The notes beneath the pieces are model-generated. The model saw only the letters and a program-made list of their open reading frames with translations. It was not told the DNA's origin and made no database searches. A program made the translations under genes and the position numbers. 64,000 nucleotides of DNA from Candidatus Gastranaerophilales bacterium (GTDB lineage Bacteria > Cyanobacteriota > Vampirovibrionia > Gastranaerophilales > Gastranaerophilaceae), in contig JAEEHV010000043.1 in assembly GCA_016280955.1 (NCBI GenBank), positions 62,001 to 126,000 of the forward strand, written 5' to 3'. Shown here piece after piece: positions 16,373 to 26,026 of the stretch (its first letter is position 1; each line of letters begins with the position of its first letter).

Positions 16373-17818
16373 CTAGATGAAGGCGGCATTTGAATATAAA
16401 ATCGGTATGTCATATCTTTCCGCAAACTGAGCTATGGTTTTCGATATTTTATATCTTTCAGGAAGGTAAATTCCTTCAAGGTGTGGTCTTATGATTGCTT
16501 CAAACATTGGTTTTTGCAATATTATGTCATTTATTGTGCTGAACAATTCTCTGTCTTTTTTTGCAACATCTTCTAAATACCTGATATCACCAAGTGCCTG
16601 CAATCTTGCATTATATTCTTCCATGCTTAATCCTAATTTATTTCTTATTAAATCGGGGAAATAGGTATTTGCATTATTATTTTTGGTTAAAAATATACTC
16701 TGAATATTAAACAAATTTTTTGCAGCACCATAGCCTGAAGAGACATCATCTTTTGCCTGAATCAAATAATCCTGCATGGTTTTTGGAGATACGATAATTC
16801 CCGGACGGATACCTGCCTTTAATTCACCTTTTCCGCCGATTCTGCCCGTGCATACAACTGCATTTTCATCAGTCAGCAGCAATCCCTCAAGCCTTACAAG
16901 CTGGTTTTCACTTAGGTTGTGTACCATACAATTTTTAGTTTGCGGCAACACACCTACCTTTACATTGTGCCCCTCAATATTTGTTAATTTTAACGGAATA
17001 TCGCTTAAATCACTTACAGAAGGCGGTTTCATGTCCAAAAAACTTCCTTTTCGGATAGTTATCGGAGTATTTGGTATTGCACTCTTTCCCCTGGGAATTT
17101 GTTCCATTAACCGGTTCAGGATTGAACAGTATATATTCTCTGCCTTTTCTCTGTACATATCAGAAGATAAAGCTTTTGGAGATAACTCATTTAATTCTTT
17201 AAATATGGCAATATCCGGAAGATTTTCAACATAACATGGACTTCCGCTTCTGAATTCCATTGATATCAGACTGTTAATAAATTCCTTTTTTTCCTTAACA
17301 GATAACTCTTTAAAAGTTTCTGTCGTAATTTCCCTTGCTTTTTCAAAATCTTTAAATTCAAGGGCATTTAATGCTATTAGCCTCTGTTTTTCGGCAGCCT
17401 GAAATTCATGATAGCCCAATTCTTTGTAATTACGGGTTTTCTCTAAAAACTTTGCGGCATAATCAGCTGAATGTCCCCTTCTTCTAATCACATCCAAAAG
17501 TTTTAATGCAAACGAAGAAGATTCCCCTTCTGCACAGCACCTTTCAAGCACTTCTTTAGACCTTCTGTTTAAAAGTGATTTTATTGCCGGATATTCTGTC
17601 TTGGAAGACGGCTTGCATAAGTGCTTGAATATGGCTTCTATTTCTTCTTCTGAGAGTTTGTTTTGGAAACATAGAATATCACCTGATTCGGAAGGAACGT
17701 ACTTAACTCCCAATGCACCCTGTTTTCTGCAGCACAAAGCCGGTGACATAAATTTTCCGTTTCTGACACCGCCTGTAATCAGCTTGCCCGATAATTCCAA
17801 ATACTGTAAAAATTTCAT
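16373..17818 (-). CDS. Hypothetical protein, 481 aa
   Basis: The family is not recognised. The protein is soluble, mixed alpha/beta and rather cysteine-rich near the N terminus (residues 28-29 and 108-109), with a helical middle (residues 70-270) and a more beta-rich part around 270-350 (LTNIEGHNVKVGVLPQTKN, LVRLEGLLLTDENAVVCTGR). It has no signal peptide or membrane helix. AAGGGG precedes the ATG. The size and helical organisation recall large lineage-specific proteins of unknown role. Its neighbours (histidine kinase, rbgA) give no clear functional hint. Confidence 0.75.
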   Translation of the reverse strand: MKFLQYLELSGKLITGGVRNGKFMSPALCCRKQGALGVKYVPSESGDILCFQNKLSEEEIEAIFKHLCKPSSKTEYPAIKSLLNRRSKEVLERCCAEGESSSFALKLLDVIRRRGHSADYAAKFLEKTRNYKELGYHEFQAAEKQRLIALNALEFKDFEKAREITTETFKELSVKEKKEFINSLISMEFRSGSPCYVENLPDIAIFKELNELSPKALSSDMYREKAENIYCSILNRLMEQIPRGKSAIPNTPITIRKGSFLDMKPPSVSDLSDIPLKLTNIEGHNVKVGVLPQTKNCMVHNLSENQLVRLEGLLLTDENAVVCTGRIGGKGELKAGIRPGIIVSPKTMQDYLIQAKDDVSSGYGAAKNLFNIQSIFLTKNNNANTYFPDLIRNKLGLSMEEYNARLQALGDIRYLEDVAKKDRELFSTINDIILQKPMFEAIIRPHLEGIYLPERYKISKTIAQFAERYDIPILYSNAAFI

Positions 17819-17912
17819 GAAATTCCCTTAGTCTTACTATATTTATAAAAAATTTTTTCTAAAGGAAATTGACTGATTGTAACATAAAGTTACATTGAAG
17901 TTGCTGACATAT

Positions 17913-18764
17913 CTAAACAGGTAATTCATCAAGAATAATTTTACCCAATCTGCCTTCTCTGAAGTCTTTTAATATATAAATTGCAGTCCTTTCGGTATCC
18001 GGGTTTTCACCTTTGATAATCCAATTTCTGTTGGTCGCTATTGATTCAAGAGTTAATTCTTCTGTTTTGTAGTAATCTTTGACAAATTCCGCATATTTAC
18101 CCCCACTCAGCATCTCCAAAAGAACCTTCGCAACAGGTTCGGGAGAATAGGCATTTTCCGAAACGGAACTCACAAATGCCAATTTTGTTGCCTGTAATTG
18201 GTCATCCTGACGTGTCGGAATGATACCCGGAGTATCAAGAAGTTCAAGTTTCGGATTAATCCTAACCCATTGCTGTTGACGGGTAACACCGGCTTTTGCA
18301 CCAATTTTTGTTTTTGATGACTTAGTTAATTTATTAATAACACTTGATTTGCCGACATTCGGCATACCGACAACCATAGCTCTTGCAGGACGCCTTAAAA
18401 GTCCTTTTGCCATAAGTGCCTGAATTTTAGGTTCAGAAAGCTCTACCGCAGTTTTTACAACAGCGGAAAGTTCATTGTTACCCTTCGCTTCCGTAACAAT
18501 TACAGGACAATTTGTTGAAGTTTTTAAATACTCACACCAGTTTGAAAGTTCCGCTTTATCAACGAGGTCAGCTTTATTCAACAAAAGAAGCCTTGGTTTA
18601 TCTCCCAAAAGCTTCTCAATGTTTGAATAACTGCTTGATAAAGGTATTCTGCTGTCCCGTACCTCTATAATCACATCAACAAGGTTTAACTTTTCCTTTA
18701 ACTGACGTTCAGCCTTTGCTATATGACCGGGGTACCAGTGAATATGCAGTTTATCTTTTTTCAA
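17913..18764 (-). CDS. rbgA: Ribosome biogenesis GTPase YlqF/RbgA
   Basis: RbgA is a circularly permuted GTPase needed for late assembly of the large ribosomal subunit. The permuted motif order is visible: G4 [10 protein letters not shown] (about residue 57) comes before G1 [13 protein letters not shown] (about 130) and G3 LLDTPGI (about 175). The N terminus [19 protein letters not shown] is the family hallmark. It overlaps the end of rplS by 14 bases, so the two are translationally coupled, a sensible pairing as both concern the 50S subunit. Confidence 0.95.
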   Translation of the reverse strand: MKKDKLHIHWYPGHIAKAERQLKEKLNLVDVIIEVRDSRIPLSSSYSNIEKLLGDKPRLLLLNKADLVDKAELSNWCEYLKTSTNCPVIVTEAKGNNELSAVVKTAVELSEPKIQALMAKGLLRRPARAMVVGMPNVGKSSVINKLTKSSKTKIGAKAGVTRQQQWVRINPKLELLDTPGIIPTRQDDQLQATKLAFVSSVSENAYSPEPVAKVLLEMLSGGKYAEFVKDYYKTEELTLESIATNRNWIIKGENPDTERTAIYILKDFREGRLGKIILDELPV

Positions 18765-19104
18765 TTTTTTCCTTAATTCTTGTTGCTTTACCTGAACGTT
18801 CTCTCAAGTAGTATAACTTAGCACGTTTAACATCACCTTTTCTTTGAACAACGATTTTGTCAATACGTGGAGAATATACCAAAAATACACGTTCAACACC
18901 TACACCTTGGAATACTTTTCTTACAGTAATAGTTTTATTTATGCCGGAACCGTGCTGTGCAATAACAGTACCTTCATAAGCCTGAAGTCTTTCTTTGTTA
19001 CCTTCAATAATTTTTACGGAAACTCTTACTGTATCACCTGTGTTGATTTCAGGCAATTCACGAGTTGTGTATTCAGATTCTAAATTTTTAATAATCGGAT
19101 TCAT
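18751..19104 (-). CDS. rplS: 50S ribosomal protein L19
   Basis: The 117-residue protein matches L19 throughout: [76 protein letters not shown] and [17 protein letters not shown]19 sits at the 30S-50S interface. Unlike the common rpsP-rimM-trmD-rplS order, no trmD lies upstream here. The gene begins a unit with rbgA, after a 396-bp intergenic region shared with a divergent sigma-28 promoter. AAGGAA is the binding site. Confidence 0.97.
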   Translation of the reverse strand: MNPIIKNLESEYTTRELPEINTGDTVRVSVKIIEGNKERLQAYEGTVIAQHGSGINKTITVRKVFQGVGVERVFLVYSPRIDKIVVQRKGDVKRAKLYYLRERSGKATRIKEKIEKR

Positions 19105-19225
19105 TTTTGCTATTCCTTATATTTTGACTACTGTACATATAAATCAATCATAGTCAAAACAAAAATCAAATACAAGTGGCAAAAATTTGTTTTGTAAAAT
19201 TTTGTAACAGTTTTTTCTTAAATAC

Positions 19226-19252
19226 TAAAGTTTTAAAAAAATTTGCCGATAA
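19226..19252 (+). promoter_or_regulatory. Sigma-28 (FliA) promoter P1
   Basis: TAAAGTTT (19226-19233), an 11-bp spacer, then GCCGATAA (19245-19252): a perfect match to the flagellar sigma-28 consensus. The first coding start on this strand is at 19501, so the 5' leader would be about 240 bases, much longer than at the three other sigma-28 promoters in this window. The remaining leader up to 19500 has no gene and contains a second, badly spaced copy of both half-sites at 19342-19364. Confidence 0.82.
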
Positions 19253-19500
19253 CATTTTTGTAAGATTTATATTAGGGATTAAATATCAACCAAATTTTAT
19301 GACTAAATAGTCTTATGCGAAAAATTTGAAGAATAGATAAGTAAAGTTTTTCAAAAGCCGAATTAATGTTTTGTAAATAGCAACCGTTTTTATATGAACG
19401 GAGAATTGGGGGCTGAATTTAACAAAAAACAATAGAGCGGACTGATCAACCGTGTCGTTAGATTAAAGTGAATAAAACCAGATGAAAGGAGCAAAATTTT

Positions 19501-20337
19501 ATGGTCGCAGATTTTAGCAAAAAGGCTGTTGACATGAGCAAAGTTGCGCTGTCAATACAGCAGTTTGTTTCTGATGTGGCAAAACAAGGCGGAAAGAAGA
19601 AAAAGATTGATACCGAATCAGAATTTTATCAACTTAGCGAACGTCTTGCCAACTTCGGACAAACAATGAACAACGATGAAAGAAACTACATCGAAAAATT
19701 CATGATTGATTATCAACAGGAAAAAGCAAAAGAATTTGAAGATTTGGATGTTACAAAACATACGAAAAAAGAAGTTAACAACATTAAAAAACGTATGGGT
19801 AATAAAAATAAAATTGATACAGACGAAGAAGCTATCGCACTGGTAAATCTTCTTAAAGATTCGCATGGTGATTTGAATCAGGCAGACAGAATTTATATCG
19901 AAAATTTACTTATCAAAAGCGGATACTCACATTATATTTACAATCAACAGACACCGAACTCTGTTGATACAAAAACGGATGAAATGCCAAAGGAACGTCA
20001 GCTTGAAACAGAAAAAAGTACTGATAATAAAACGAACTCCGGAGAAGAAACTGTTGCAGAAAAAACTTTAGATACTCCGCCAGCTCCTAAAAAAATTAAA
20101 AAGAGTAAAGGCAAGAAATCCGCTAAACAAAAGTGGACTAAAATACCCCAAAAAGCACCTATTTGCGGCACACCTATGGGAAATAACCATACCCCGAAAA
20201 TAGGAGAACCTACCGTAATATTAAAAGAAGCTCCCGATAACACTATGAATACACATAATAACTATTCAGGAGTCGTAAAAACACAGACTAATAAATCTAA
20301 GAAAAAAGCAAACAACAAGACCAACATATTTAAGTAA
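19501..20337 (+). CDS. Unknown sigma-28-regulated repeat protein A
   Basis: The 278-residue protein is of no known family. Residues 1-145 hold two copies of a helical unit: KKKKIDTESEFYQLSERL to YIEKFMI, and NKNKIDTDEEAIALVNLL to YIENLLI, each with I-D-T-x-x-E ... L ... L-N-x-x-D/E-R-x-Y-I. The rest (150-278) is a low-complexity Lys/Pro/Thr/Asn-rich tail. It has no signal peptide and no membrane helix. The next gene is a paralogue sharing the N-terminal 145 residues and even the leader around the binding site (ATGAAAGGAGCAAAATTT). The sigma-28 promoter upstream ties it to motility expression. Function unknown; flagellar export is one possibility. Confidence 0.75.
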   Translation: MVADFSKKAVDMSKVALSIQQFVSDVAKQGGKKKKIDTESEFYQLSERLANFGQTMNNDERNYIEKFMIDYQQEKAKEFEDLDVTKHTKKEVNNIKKRMGNKNKIDTDEEAIALVNLLKDSHGDLNQADRIYIENLLIKSGYSHYIYNQQTPNSVDTKTDEMPKERQLETEKSTDNKTNSGEETVAEKTLDTPPAPKKIKKSKGKKSAKQKWTKIPQKAPICGTPMGNNHTPKIGEPTVILKEAPDNTMNTHNNYSGVVKTQTNKSKKKANNKTNIFK

Positions 20338-20388
20338 TACAAATCTCGTTAGAAATCAGCACGAAAAAAAATGAAAGGAGCAAAATTT

Positions 20389-21588
20389 ATGGTAGCAGAT
20401 TTTAGCAAAAAAACAGTTGACATGAACAATGTCGCAAAAAACGTACAGGATTTTGTTGCTAACGTAGCAAAACTTGAAGGAAAAAAGAAGAAAATTGACA
20501 CAGAAAATGAGTTTTACCAATTAAGTGCGCATCTTGCAAACTTTGGTCAGACATTAAATGTAGATGAAAGAAACTACATTGAAGGTTTCATGATTGAATA
20601 CCAACAAGAAAGAGCAAAACAATTTGAAGAAAATGCCGTTACAAAAAATACAAAAAAAGAAGTCGACAACATTAAAAAACGTATGGGTAATAAGAAAGAA
20701 ATCGATTCTGATGAAGAAGCACAGGCTCTTGTGATGCTTATGAGAAACTCAAGAGGTAAATTAAATCAGGCTGATTTAATTTATATTCAAAACCTTCTTA
20801 TTAAAAGCGGATATGCACATTATCTTCAGCCAACCATACCGCCCGTTAACGTAGTAAACATAACTATAGTGGAAGAAAAAGCTGCCGATAAAGAAGACGG
20901 CGAACCTAATGTACAAAATACTAACGGTGAAGTAAATACTGTAGAAAAACCGATAAAACAGCACAAAAAAGATGTATATCGTCCGAAAGGAAAGGCAAAA
21001 GGTGGTAACGGAGGTATCGCAAAAAAAGAAGCTGACAGAGCAAAAAGTGAAGCAGATCGTTCTTCAAGAGAAGCTGACCGTTCTGCAAGAGAAGCTGACC
21101 GTTCTAAAGCTGAGGCTGACAGAGCAAAAAAAGAAGCCGACAGAATTGCATCCAAACCTAAAGTCAGTGAAGCAGCCAGGGCTGAAGGATTTGGAATAGC
21201 AAATAAAATCCAGGAAGAACTTCATGATACCTGGACAGACAATGATAAAATTAAAGCAGGTTTTGACAGAGTAAACGAAAAAAATGTATTTAGTTTTGTC
21301 GGAAAAATGCTTGAAGTTACAGACTCGCACAGTGTTTTTGGAGACTCAAGAAAACGAATTGATGCAAAGCAATTCAGACATGTAGCTGCCTGTCTGTTAA
21401 ATCAGGCAAATTCCATAGGGCTGGGAAACAGTAACGAGTACAAGGCATTAAAAGCTGAAGTAGCAAATCTGGACCGTGATATCAAAAAATTTGGTACCTC
21501 AGAATACGAAGTTGACAGCTATGATTCAAAACTATTTGATGAAGCAGTCACAAATTTATACAAAAAAATGTGTACAGTTTATAAATAA
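20389..21588 (+). CDS. Unknown repeat protein B, paralogue of A, with EADR heptads
   Basis: The 399-residue protein lies 51 bp behind its paralogue on the same strand. Residues 1-145 repeat the two helical units of protein A. Residues 211-253 are six near-perfect heptads of the type x-x-x-E-A-D-R (AKKEADRAKSEADRSSREAD), predicted to be a charged single helix or coiled coil. The C-terminal 140 residues are a further helical domain (FGIANKIQEELHDTWTDND, LNQANSIGLGNSNEYKALKA). I start at the ATG at 20389, not 20371, because AAAGGAG precedes it and it aligns with protein A. No signal peptide. It ends before a strong terminator. Confidence 0.75.
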   Translation: MVADFSKKTVDMNNVAKNVQDFVANVAKLEGKKKKIDTENEFYQLSAHLANFGQTLNVDERNYIEGFMIEYQQERAKQFEENAVTKNTKKEVDNIKKRMGNKKEIDSDEEAQALVMLMRNSRGKLNQADLIYIQNLLIKSGYAHYLQPTIPPVNVVNITIVEEKAADKEDGEPNVQNTNGEVNTVEKPIKQHKKDVYRPKGKAKGGNGGIAKKEADRAKSEADRSSREADRSAREADRSKAEADRAKKEADRIASKPKVSEAARAEGFGIANKIQEELHDTWTDNDKIKAGFDRVNEKNVFSFVGKMLEVTDSHSVFGDSRKRIDAKQFRHVAACLLNQANSIGLGNSNEYKALKAEVANLDRDIKKFGTSEYEVDSYDSKLFDEAVTNLYKKMCTVYK

Positions 21589-21610
21589 TCCGGGTGAGGA
21601 AGAAAAAAGA

Positions 21611-21643
21611 AAAGACCACCGTAAATTAAAGACGGTGGTCTTT
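21611..21643. terminator. Bidirectional intrinsic terminator
   Basis: AAAGACCACCGT and ACGGTGGTCTTT form a perfect 12-bp stem around a 9-base loop, with T-rich sequence after it and A-rich sequence before it. It separates the sigma-28 pair from the convergent AMIN-domain gene. Confidence 0.85.
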
Positions 21644-21662
21644 ATTATTATATTGTGCGTTA

Positions 21663-22781
21663 TTATGATTTAATTTTATTCTTTGATAAACTTGCCTTTA
21701 GCCCTTGAGCTAAATCATGACGACCGCTTTTTTCATAAATAGCTGTCATTGATTCTAAAAATTTCAAATTATCAATATTAGGATTATTCTGATTAACAGG
21801 AGCAGTATTGACCGGTGAAGTATGCGGTTTTTTAGGCATTTGTTGTGCAGGAGGCGGTGTCATGGTAGCCGTCATAGCAGCATTGTGTTTTGCCTGCAAA
21901 ACCTGTTGTGCCATAGCAGCAGATTGCTGAGCCATTTGCTGTTGACGCAACAACGGACTTACATACTGTTGTAATCTTGGGTTATGAATACGAACCGGTT
22001 CGTCTTCGTATGGATTCTGTGATTCTTTTTTATAAGCATTCAAGCCATAATTAACAGTTGTAAACGGTTTTTCGGAATAATGAGCAGTTGTACCGATAGG
22101 AGCTTCGTGCTTGTACATATCCGATTCGCGGTCTTCCAGACTTCTGCTGAGTCCGATTTTCATATCGGGTTCTTTGCGTCTGAACAATTTTACAACTGCA
22201 AAAATAAGTAGACCTATCAAACCATAAGAAAAAACTTTATTTAATGTGTCGGGTGCTTCTTCTTTAACGGTTTCTTTCAAATCACCACTGACTGTGGCGG
22301 ATTTTTGAGTAATTTTATCAAAAATAGATGATGTTTTTTCCTGTGCTAATTCTTCTCTGTATATAGGTGCATAAGTGTCAATAGGACCACTCAGTTTAAC
22401 TTTGTTTGAAGATTCGTTTTTTTTCGGAGCGATAATCGGTGCAACAGAATCAAATGATACACTTGCATCCTGAGCATTTTCTGCCTGGAAGAAAATACTG
22501 ATTCCGTTTCCTGTCGAATCAACCATTACCGTGTCAACATTTGATACGTTGTTATAAACAGTATTCAAAGTTTTAGATGCTCTTATACCTTTCATATTAA
22601 GAGTAATCTTATTTGATGCCTGCACACTCTTTTTAACATCCACAGATTTGTCAGCAGTAAGTACAATATTATATGTGTCTTTTACAGGTACAATTTCTAT
22701 TGTCTGTAAAACATTATCTTCTGCACAAACTGTCAGCATGGATAATAATAATCCGAAAAATAATAACGCTTTTTTTATCAT
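21663..22781 (-). CDS. Membrane-anchored AMIN-domain-like protein
   Basis: The 372-residue envelope protein has a signal peptide at 1-20 (MIKKALLFFGLLLSMLTVCA) and a beta-rich domain at 25-130 with the pattern of AMIN domains (YNIVLTADKSVDVKKSVQAS, ITLNMKGI, ISIFFQAE). AMIN domains localise proteins such as PilQ or amidases to peptidoglycan. A membrane helix (SYGLIGLLIFAVVKLF, about 190-207) follows, then a disordered Gln/Met/Ala/Pro-rich tail. An upstream in-frame start at 22835 was rejected because the ATG at 22781 is preceded by GGGAGAG and starts the signal peptide. Function unknown; role in cell wall or pilus assembly is inferred. Confidence 0.7.
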   Translation of the reverse strand: MIKKALLFFGLLLSMLTVCAEDNVLQTIEIVPVKDTYNIVLTADKSVDVKKSVQASNKITLNMKGIRASKTLNTVYNNVSNVDTVMVDSTGNGISIFFQAENAQDASVSFDSVAPIIAPKKNESSNKVKLSGPIDTYAPIYREELAQEKTSSIFDKITQKSATVSGDLKETVKEEAPDTLNKVFSYGLIGLLIFAVVKLFRRKEPDMKIGLSRSLEDRESDMYKHEAPIGTTAHYSEKPFTTVNYGLNAYKKESQNPYEDEPVRIHNPRLQQYVSPLLRQQQMAQQSAAMAQQVLQAKHNAAMTATMTPPPAQQMPKKPHTSPVNTAPVNQNNPNIDNLKFLESMTAIYEKSGRHDLAQGLKASLSKNKIKS

Positions 22782-22892
22782 AAATACTCTCTCCCTATTC
22801 ACAATAGTACATGATTGGCATGCCCATGCCATCAATCAGGAGATTGAATTTTATAACCGAAGCAATAGACCATCCGGTCTAGTTTTATAATA

Positions 22893-23034
22893 AATCCACC
22901 CAAATATATAATTTGGCGGATTAACAACCTCTTGTTAACTTCGTTTTCTTCTTCTCTCTATTTCGGAGGTAAAAGGAAGAAAGAAAGTACATAAACAATT
23001 GTTTAATCCACCAAATTATATATTTGGGTGGATT
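22893..23034. repeat. Small inverted-repeat element 1 (MITE-like, nested hairpins)
   Basis: The ends are near-perfect inverted repeats of about 35 bp (22893-22927 against the complement of 22999-23034), and each end can itself fold into a hairpin (AATCCACC...GGTGGATT). Inside are a TTAACAA/TTGTTAA hairpin and a pyrimidine/purine hairpin with left arm at 22939-22960 and a TTTCGGAGG loop at 22961-22969. Element 2 at 39373-39834 has the same parts. There is no coding capacity. It fills the gap between two divergently unrelated genes. Confidence 0.75.
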
Positions 23035-23041
23035 GTTCCCG

Positions 23042-23557
23042 TTAGTTATAAAATTTTCTTTTCATAATCAAATTATTTTTTGAATCGTAACAATTTTCAC
23101 CCAGCCAGTGAGCAATCATTTTTCCGTCAGCAGAATATATAAAACTTTCATTCTCGGAAACTCTGTACCCTGTATTTACAATTGTTCCGTCAGGTTTATA
23201 TTTTATTACACTGCAGGGATAGTCCTGAGAGTCTTTCCTGAAAAAGTTAATTAACCTCCCGTTACCGTTATAATACCAGGTGTACATCGGATCATCATAA
23301 TAAAGCACTCCGTAACTTCCGTCCGAAAACTTTGCAAGTTTTCTGTCCTTTAATTCTGTTATCCCTTTGTACAAATAGGCTGAATTTTCGTTAAAATCAG
23401 AATCAATATACCTGTTATACAGCTTGGTTTTTATTGGCACATCTGCCTGAACACCGGAATTGTTTTCCGCATTATATTCAACTTCTCCGGTGATAAATTC
23501 GGCACTTGCCGGAAGTAAACATATACAAAATAACAATAAAAAAATAAATCGCTTCAT
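23042..23557 (-). CDS. Secreted hypothetical protein, MORN/toxin-antitoxin YwqK-like repeats
   Basis: The 171-residue protein has a clear signal peptide (MKRFIFLLLFCICLLPASA). The mature part has repeated Y/G/D-rich strands (LAKFSDGSYGVLYYDD, YTWYYNGNGRLINFFR, VIKYKPDGTIVNTGYRV, SFIYSADGKMIAHWLG), the spacing of MORN- or YwqK-like beta-hairpin repeats. Such proteins are common in the envelope of gut bacteria, usually with unknown roles. It lies 35 bp before mutS2 on the same strand, transcribed away from it. Confidence 0.6.
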   Translation of the reverse strand: MKRFIFLLLFCICLLPASAEFITGEVEYNAENNSGVQADVPIKTKLYNRYIDSDFNENSAYLYKGITELKDRKLAKFSDGSYGVLYYDDPMYTWYYNGNGRLINFFRKDSQDYPCSVIKYKPDGTIVNTGYRVSENESFIYSADGKMIAHWLGENCYDSKNNLIMKRKFYN

Positions 23558-23592
23558 ATTTTGTAATTAACGATTTATTTTAAAAAATCAAA

Positions 23593-25959
23593 TTATTTTA
23601 TATCAATAACACTAACCCCATCGCCGCCTTCGGCATCTTCTCCCGGTCTGTATTTTGCAACATAAGGAGATGTTGCAATAAAATCTCTGACAGAGGATTT
23701 CAAAGCCCCTGTTCCGTGACCGTGAATAATATATACAGGGCTGAGATTTGCAAGACTTGCTTTATCAAGATACGATTCGAGTTCGTCTAATGCTTCTTCT
23801 ACCCTATGCCCTCTTAAATCAAGTTTATTTGAAATATCATACCGTTTCAGTGAAAAAGATGAACCGTTTTTCATTGAACTTAAAGGTAAATTAACTTTCT
23901 TGGTAAGATTTGAATCATATACTGCCAATTTATCTTTTTTAATTTTTGTTTTTATCATACCCATTTGAATATACAAAGAACCGTTTTTATCAGGATACGA
24001 AAGTACAATCACCGGCTGGTTCAAATCTTTTACCATAACTCTTTCTTTTAATTTTATATCAGACCAGTCAATCTCCTGATATTTTTCCTTCTCCTCAACC
24101 GAATGCATATTATCTCTGAAGCCTTGCTCCAACTGAGCCAATCTTGCATAAGAACGTCTGGCTATTTTCTCAGATTTTTCCTGCCTTAATTCGTCTAAAA
24201 TTTCTTTTATTGTTCCTTTTGCAGACTCCAATTGAGATTCAAACTTATCTTTTATAATTTTTAATGATTTTTTCTTTTCTTTCTTTTGTTCATTTAGTTC
24301 TTTTTCGTAATATTTTTTAAGTTCAGCCGCTTCCGTATTAAGGTTTTGAGCCTCTTTCAAATTTGTATCCAATTTCTGCTGAGTAGTTTGCAGCTTTTCT
24401 ACAACAAGACTGGACGTATCACGTTGAGTTATAAGCAATTCTTTTGCTTTCCAAACCAACTCCTGCTCCAGACCTAAATTTGATGCAATCGCAATAGCAT
24501 TACTCAATCCCGGAATACCAATTATAAGTTTATACGTAGGTGACAACGATTCCGTATCAAATTCTACGGAAGCATTCTTAAAATACGGATCCGTATATTC
24601 AAGTGTTTTTAATTCGCCATAATGCGTTGTTATTATAGACTGCGACTGTTTTCTTTTTAATTCTTTTAATATTACCTCTGCTAATGTTGCACCCTCCTGA
24701 GGATCAGTGCCGGCACAAAGTTCATCAATAAGCACAAAAGTTTCTGAATCGGCAATAGAAAGAATATCAACAACATTTTTCATATGTGATGAAAAAGTTG
24801 AAAGACTTTGAAGAATACTTTGTTCATCACCAATATCCGCCAGCACTTTCTCAAACGGATATATATGTGCTTCGGCACACGGAAGGAACAAGCCGGATTT
24901 CATCATTAAAATAAACAGTCCGACCGTTTTTAAAGTTACGGTTTTTCCGCCTGTATTTGAGCCTGTAATAATTACTGATTTGTAACCTTTTCCTATTTCA
25001 AAATCATTTTCGACAATATGATTTACTCGACCGATAAGCAGCGGATGACGCATTAAATCGATTTTTATCGTTTTATTCATAGATAAATCAGGTGCTACCG
25101 ATTTTGTTTTTATTGCATAACGAGCTTTTGCAAAATGAAAATCAATTTCCGCAAGCATTTGCTCCATTAACATCAAATTATCCATCTGCTCACGGACTTC
25201 TTTGCTCAAAGACGTAAGTACCTTAATTATTTCTGCATAAATTTGTGATTTTAATTCTCTGATTTTGTTATTCAGCGGTACAATAGAAGCGGGTTCAATA
25301 TAAAATGTCCTGTTGGTTGCGGACACATCGTGTACTATCCCACTGACTTTGCTCTTTGAAGATGCCTTAACCTGAAAAACAATTCTGTCATCACGCATTG
25401 TATAAATATTTTCCTGCAAATGTTTCTGAAAATCAGCAGAATTCATTAAACCCTGAACCGTATTCTTTAGATTTATCTCAGTATCACGCAAAGAAGAATA
25501 CAATCCTTTAAGTTCAGCATTTGCATCCTGACGAACCATCATTGTATCATCAAATGTTCCGGATATTTTTTCTTCCAGATTTTTATTTGAATACAAGCTG
25601 TCAGCAATTTTACTCATTTGAGTATCAAAAGGAAGATTTTCTTTAAGGAAATTACGAACAATCCTTGAAGTCCGCATTGCCTTTGCAATATCTATCAATT
25701 CTTCTTCTACAAAATATTCACTTTTTTCTCTTAGTTTTGAAAATTCCGGAAGTTTTTCTATAGGTATATCCTTTGCCAAATCAAGAACATCTTTAGCTTC
25801 ACCTGTCAATACTAACTGACGGTGAATTTCATCTCTGTCGACAAAAGGCTGCAAATCCAAACACAATTTTTTGGATTGCTCTGTTTTTGCAAAAGCTGAA
25901 AGTTCATTTATAATCTTATCGTATTCTAGTGATATTTGTGATTTTTGGATAATTGACAT
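23593..25959 (-). CDS. mutS2: Endonuclease MutS2
   Basis: MutS2 is a MutS-like ATPase with a C-terminal nuclease that suppresses recombination and, in some bacteria, rescues collided ribosomes. In the 788-residue protein the core domain is followed by a Walker A ITGSNTGGKTVTLKTVG (about residue 333), a Walker B with FVLIDELCAGTDPQEGATLA, and TTHYGELKTL. A long charged coiled coil (about 520-620) leads to the C-terminal Smr domain: LDLRGHRVEEALDELE, YIIHGHGTGALK. TATAAT (25969-25974) lies nine bases before the ATG with TTGCAA upstream, so the leader would be only a few bases. Confidence 0.95.
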   Translation of the reverse strand: MSIIQKSQISLEYDKIINELSAFAKTEQSKKLCLDLQPFVDRDEIHRQLVLTGEAKDVLDLAKDIPIEKLPEFSKLREKSEYFVEEELIDIAKAMRTSRIVRNFLKENLPFDTQMSKIADSLYSNKNLEEKISGTFDDTMMVRQDANAELKGLYSSLRDTEINLKNTVQGLMNSADFQKHLQENIYTMRDDRIVFQVKASSKSKVSGIVHDVSATNRTFYIEPASIVPLNNKIRELKSQIYAEIIKVLTSLSKEVREQMDNLMLMEQMLAEIDFHFAKARYAIKTKSVAPDLSMNKTIKIDLMRHPLLIGRVNHIVENDFEIGKGYKSVIITGSNTGGKTVTLKTVGLFILMMKSGLFLPCAEAHIYPFEKVLADIGDEQSILQSLSTFSSHMKNVVDILSIADSETFVLIDELCAGTDPQEGATLAEVILKELKRKQSQSIITTHYGELKTLEYTDPYFKNASVEFDTESLSPTYKLIIGIPGLSNAIAIASNLGLEQELVWKAKELLITQRDTSSLVVEKLQTTQQKLDTNLKEAQNLNTEAAELKKYYEKELNEQKKEKKKSLKIIKDKFESQLESAKGTIKEILDELRQEKSEKIARRSYARLAQLEQGFRDNMHSVEEKEKYQEIDWSDIKLKERVMVKDLNQPVIVLSYPDKNGSLYIQMGMIKTKIKKDKLAVYDSNLTKKVNLPLSSMKNGSSFSLKRYDISNKLDLRGHRVEEALDELESYLDKASLANLSPVYIIHGHGTGALKSSVRDFIATSPYVAKYRPGEDAEGGDGVSVIDIK

Positions 25960-26026
25960 TATAAGACGATTATAGACAATAAAAAAATTCTTGCAAGTGT
26001 ATCATCACAAATTTCAGGCTGATATA

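Noticed and set aside
19342-19364. Second sigma-28-like pair of boxes
   Set aside because: Both half-sites are present (TAAAGTTT, GCCGAATT) but the spacer is 7 instead of 11 bp and the -10 box is imperfect, so it should not be recognised.
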